DNA of 64,000 nt. Source: Aliiglaciecola sp. 3_MG-2023. Its GTDB lineage: Bacteria; Pseudomonadota; Gammaproteobacteria; Enterobacterales; Alteromonadaceae. Positions 63,094 through 64,000 of the stretch are shown piece by piece. The position numbers were made by a program, and so were the translations under genes. The notes beneath the pieces were generated by a model. It ran no database searches. It worked only from the letters and a program-made list of their open reading frames with translations, and was not told the DNA's origin. Numbering within the stretch: position 1 is the stretch's first letter; every line of letters begins with the position of its first letter. Location of the stretch: NCBI RefSeq assembly GCF_030548205.1, contig NZ_JAUORV010000003.1, positions 62,001 through 126,000 of the forward strand, read 5' to 3'.

Positions 63094-64000
63094 ATGAAAT
63101 TATTCAAAATATGCATCACAACAGCAATGACACTTAATTTAGTGGCTTGTTTTAGTAATCCTCAAACGCCAGAGAGTAAGCAAGAAGTTAAATTAGTACT
63201 TGAACAACAAACCAAGCAGAATGAAACCGCTGCGTTTTTAGCATTGATGGACCAACAAACCAAAGCGTTGTTGCAGCGTACACCAACAATGGCGACAACC
63301 TTAGGGGTTTCGGAAGAATATTTCGGGGGAAGATTTAACAACAAGCTTGAAGACTATTCCGTTGAAAGTATCGCCAAGTCAAAAGCATTACGTGATTCGA
63401 TGGAAGCTGATTTATTAAAAATTGACCGTTCATTATTAACTGGTACAGCGGCAACCACTTATGATGTTTTAGTTAATGCTATTGGAATGACTAAACAATA
63501 TGAACCTTATTTATTTGGTGGTTTTAATCCACTTTCCATTTATAGCCCTTATTCAATCACTCAGTTAACGGGAATACACATTGACTTACCAAGAGCCCTG
63601 CAAACTGAACACCCCCTCAACAATAAAGCCGATGTAGAAGATTATCTGTCACGCCTGAGTTTATTAGAAAAAGCATATACAGATATGGCTGATGTTGTGA
63701 CCTTAGATGCCAAACACGGTGTCATTCCACCTAAATTTGCCATTGAAGGGGCGTTAAATGTTATCTCTGGCATGACAAGTGCCATGCCGGCTGAAAATCC
63801 ACTAGTAGTGGTGTTAGACAACCGGTTAAAATCAGTCGCAGAGATTAGTGATGCAGAACGGGCAGACTATATTGAACGGGCTCAAAAAATAACGTTGGAA
63901 AAAGTCTACCCAGGTTATGCAAAACTTCAAAAAGCACTTACTGCCACTTTAGCTTCAGCACAAAGTGAACCCGGTATTTGGGCATTGCCCAATGGTGACA
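63094..64000 (+). CDS. DUF885-family lipoprotein (3' end outside window)
   Basis: The frame begins at ATG 63094 after GGAAG and stays open to the window edge (302 codons seen). The signal peptide ends in lipobox LVAC. The following sequence, with LLQRTPTMATTLGV and the DYLSRL..LEKAYTDMADV helical region, resembles DUF885 proteins, a family related to metallopeptidases with an HExxH motif that would lie beyond the edge. It is 84 bases from the M20 gene, and both may handle peptides. Confidence 0.78.
   Translation, partial: MKLFKICITTAMTLNLVACFSNPQTPESKQEVKLVLEQQTKQNETAAFLALMDQQTKALLQRTPTMATTLGVSEEYFGGRFNNKLEDYSVESIAKSKALRDSMEADLLKIDRSLLTGTAATTYDVLVNAIGMTKQYEPYLFGGFNPLSIYSPYSITQLTGIHIDLPRALQTEHPLNNKADVEDYLSRLSLLEKAYTDMADVVTLDAKHGVIPPKFAIEGALNVISGMTSAMPAENPLVVVLDNRLKSVAEISDAERADYIERAQKITLEKVYPGYAKLQKALTATLASAQSEPGIWALPNGD

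Overview
The window reads as a contiguous chromosomal segment of a marine gammaproteobacterium of the Alteromonadales, most likely the Alteromonadaceae (Alteromonas / Glaciecola / Paraglaciecola type). This is inferred from gene content, AT-leaning composition and protein style; no rRNA or other phylogenetic marker was compared. Gene order in the rne / rluC / yceF / yceD-rpmF-plsX-fabHDG-acpP-fabF-pabC-mltG-tmk-holB-tatD block is the classical gammaproteobacterial one. No tRNA, rRNA, insertion sequence, prophage or CRISPR array was recognised.

Layout. 1-6.6 kb: an M14 carboxypeptidase cut by the window edge, an exported S9 peptidase, a CNNM/CBS membrane protein and lolD-lolE. 6.6-15.8 kb: a dicarboxylate/amino-acid symporter, a lipid-anchored Ig-repeat protein, astB, topA, a DUF2058 protein and a YaiI-type protein. 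15.8-21.5 kb (minus strand): a RhlE-type helicase, an aromatic/aspartate aminotransferase, and a compact protease-FHA-NRDE operon. 21.7-33.6 kb: an acyltransferase overlapping a Cys/Met-metabolism PLP enzyme, a periplasmic glutathione peroxidase, a second S9 peptidase (lipoprotein), a rhombosortase, ggt, small lipoproteins, ppnP, a Nudix hydrolase and cysK. 33.8-41.3 kb: a seven-gene operon for a two-subunit molybdenum hydroxylase with its maturation factors (MoxR ATPase, VWA protein, RDD membrane protein, XdhC, MocA, 2Fe-2S subunit, Tat-exported Mo subunit). 41.5-43.6 kb: sulfotransferase, rhomboid protease, thioesterase. 43.7-59.6 kb: rne, rluC, yceF and the fatty-acid/cell-envelope/replication operon. 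59.6-64 kb: exported enzymes (GH75-like chitosanase, e(P4)-type phosphatase, M20 amidohydrolase, and a DUF885 protein running off the right edge).

How it fits together. Most of the segment is housekeeping, interleaved with many exported or lipid-anchored hydrolases (M14, two S9, GGT, S1C, M20, DUF885, GH75-like), as expected for a heterotroph feeding on proteins and polysaccharides. The most system-like loci are the molybdenum hydroxylase operon, whose RDD protein has its domain split by a roughly 150-residue insertion, and the protease-FHA-NRDE operon, in which a cytoplasmic FHA domain appears joined through five membrane helices to a periplasmic tail beside an exported trypsin-like protease. 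Regulatory points of note are a near-consensus promoter that would make the yceD-rpmF-plsX-fab transcript almost leaderless, a possible small RNA at about 23.70-23.81 kb, mutually exclusive hairpins upstream of astB, and a probable CTG start for the acyltransferase at 21730.
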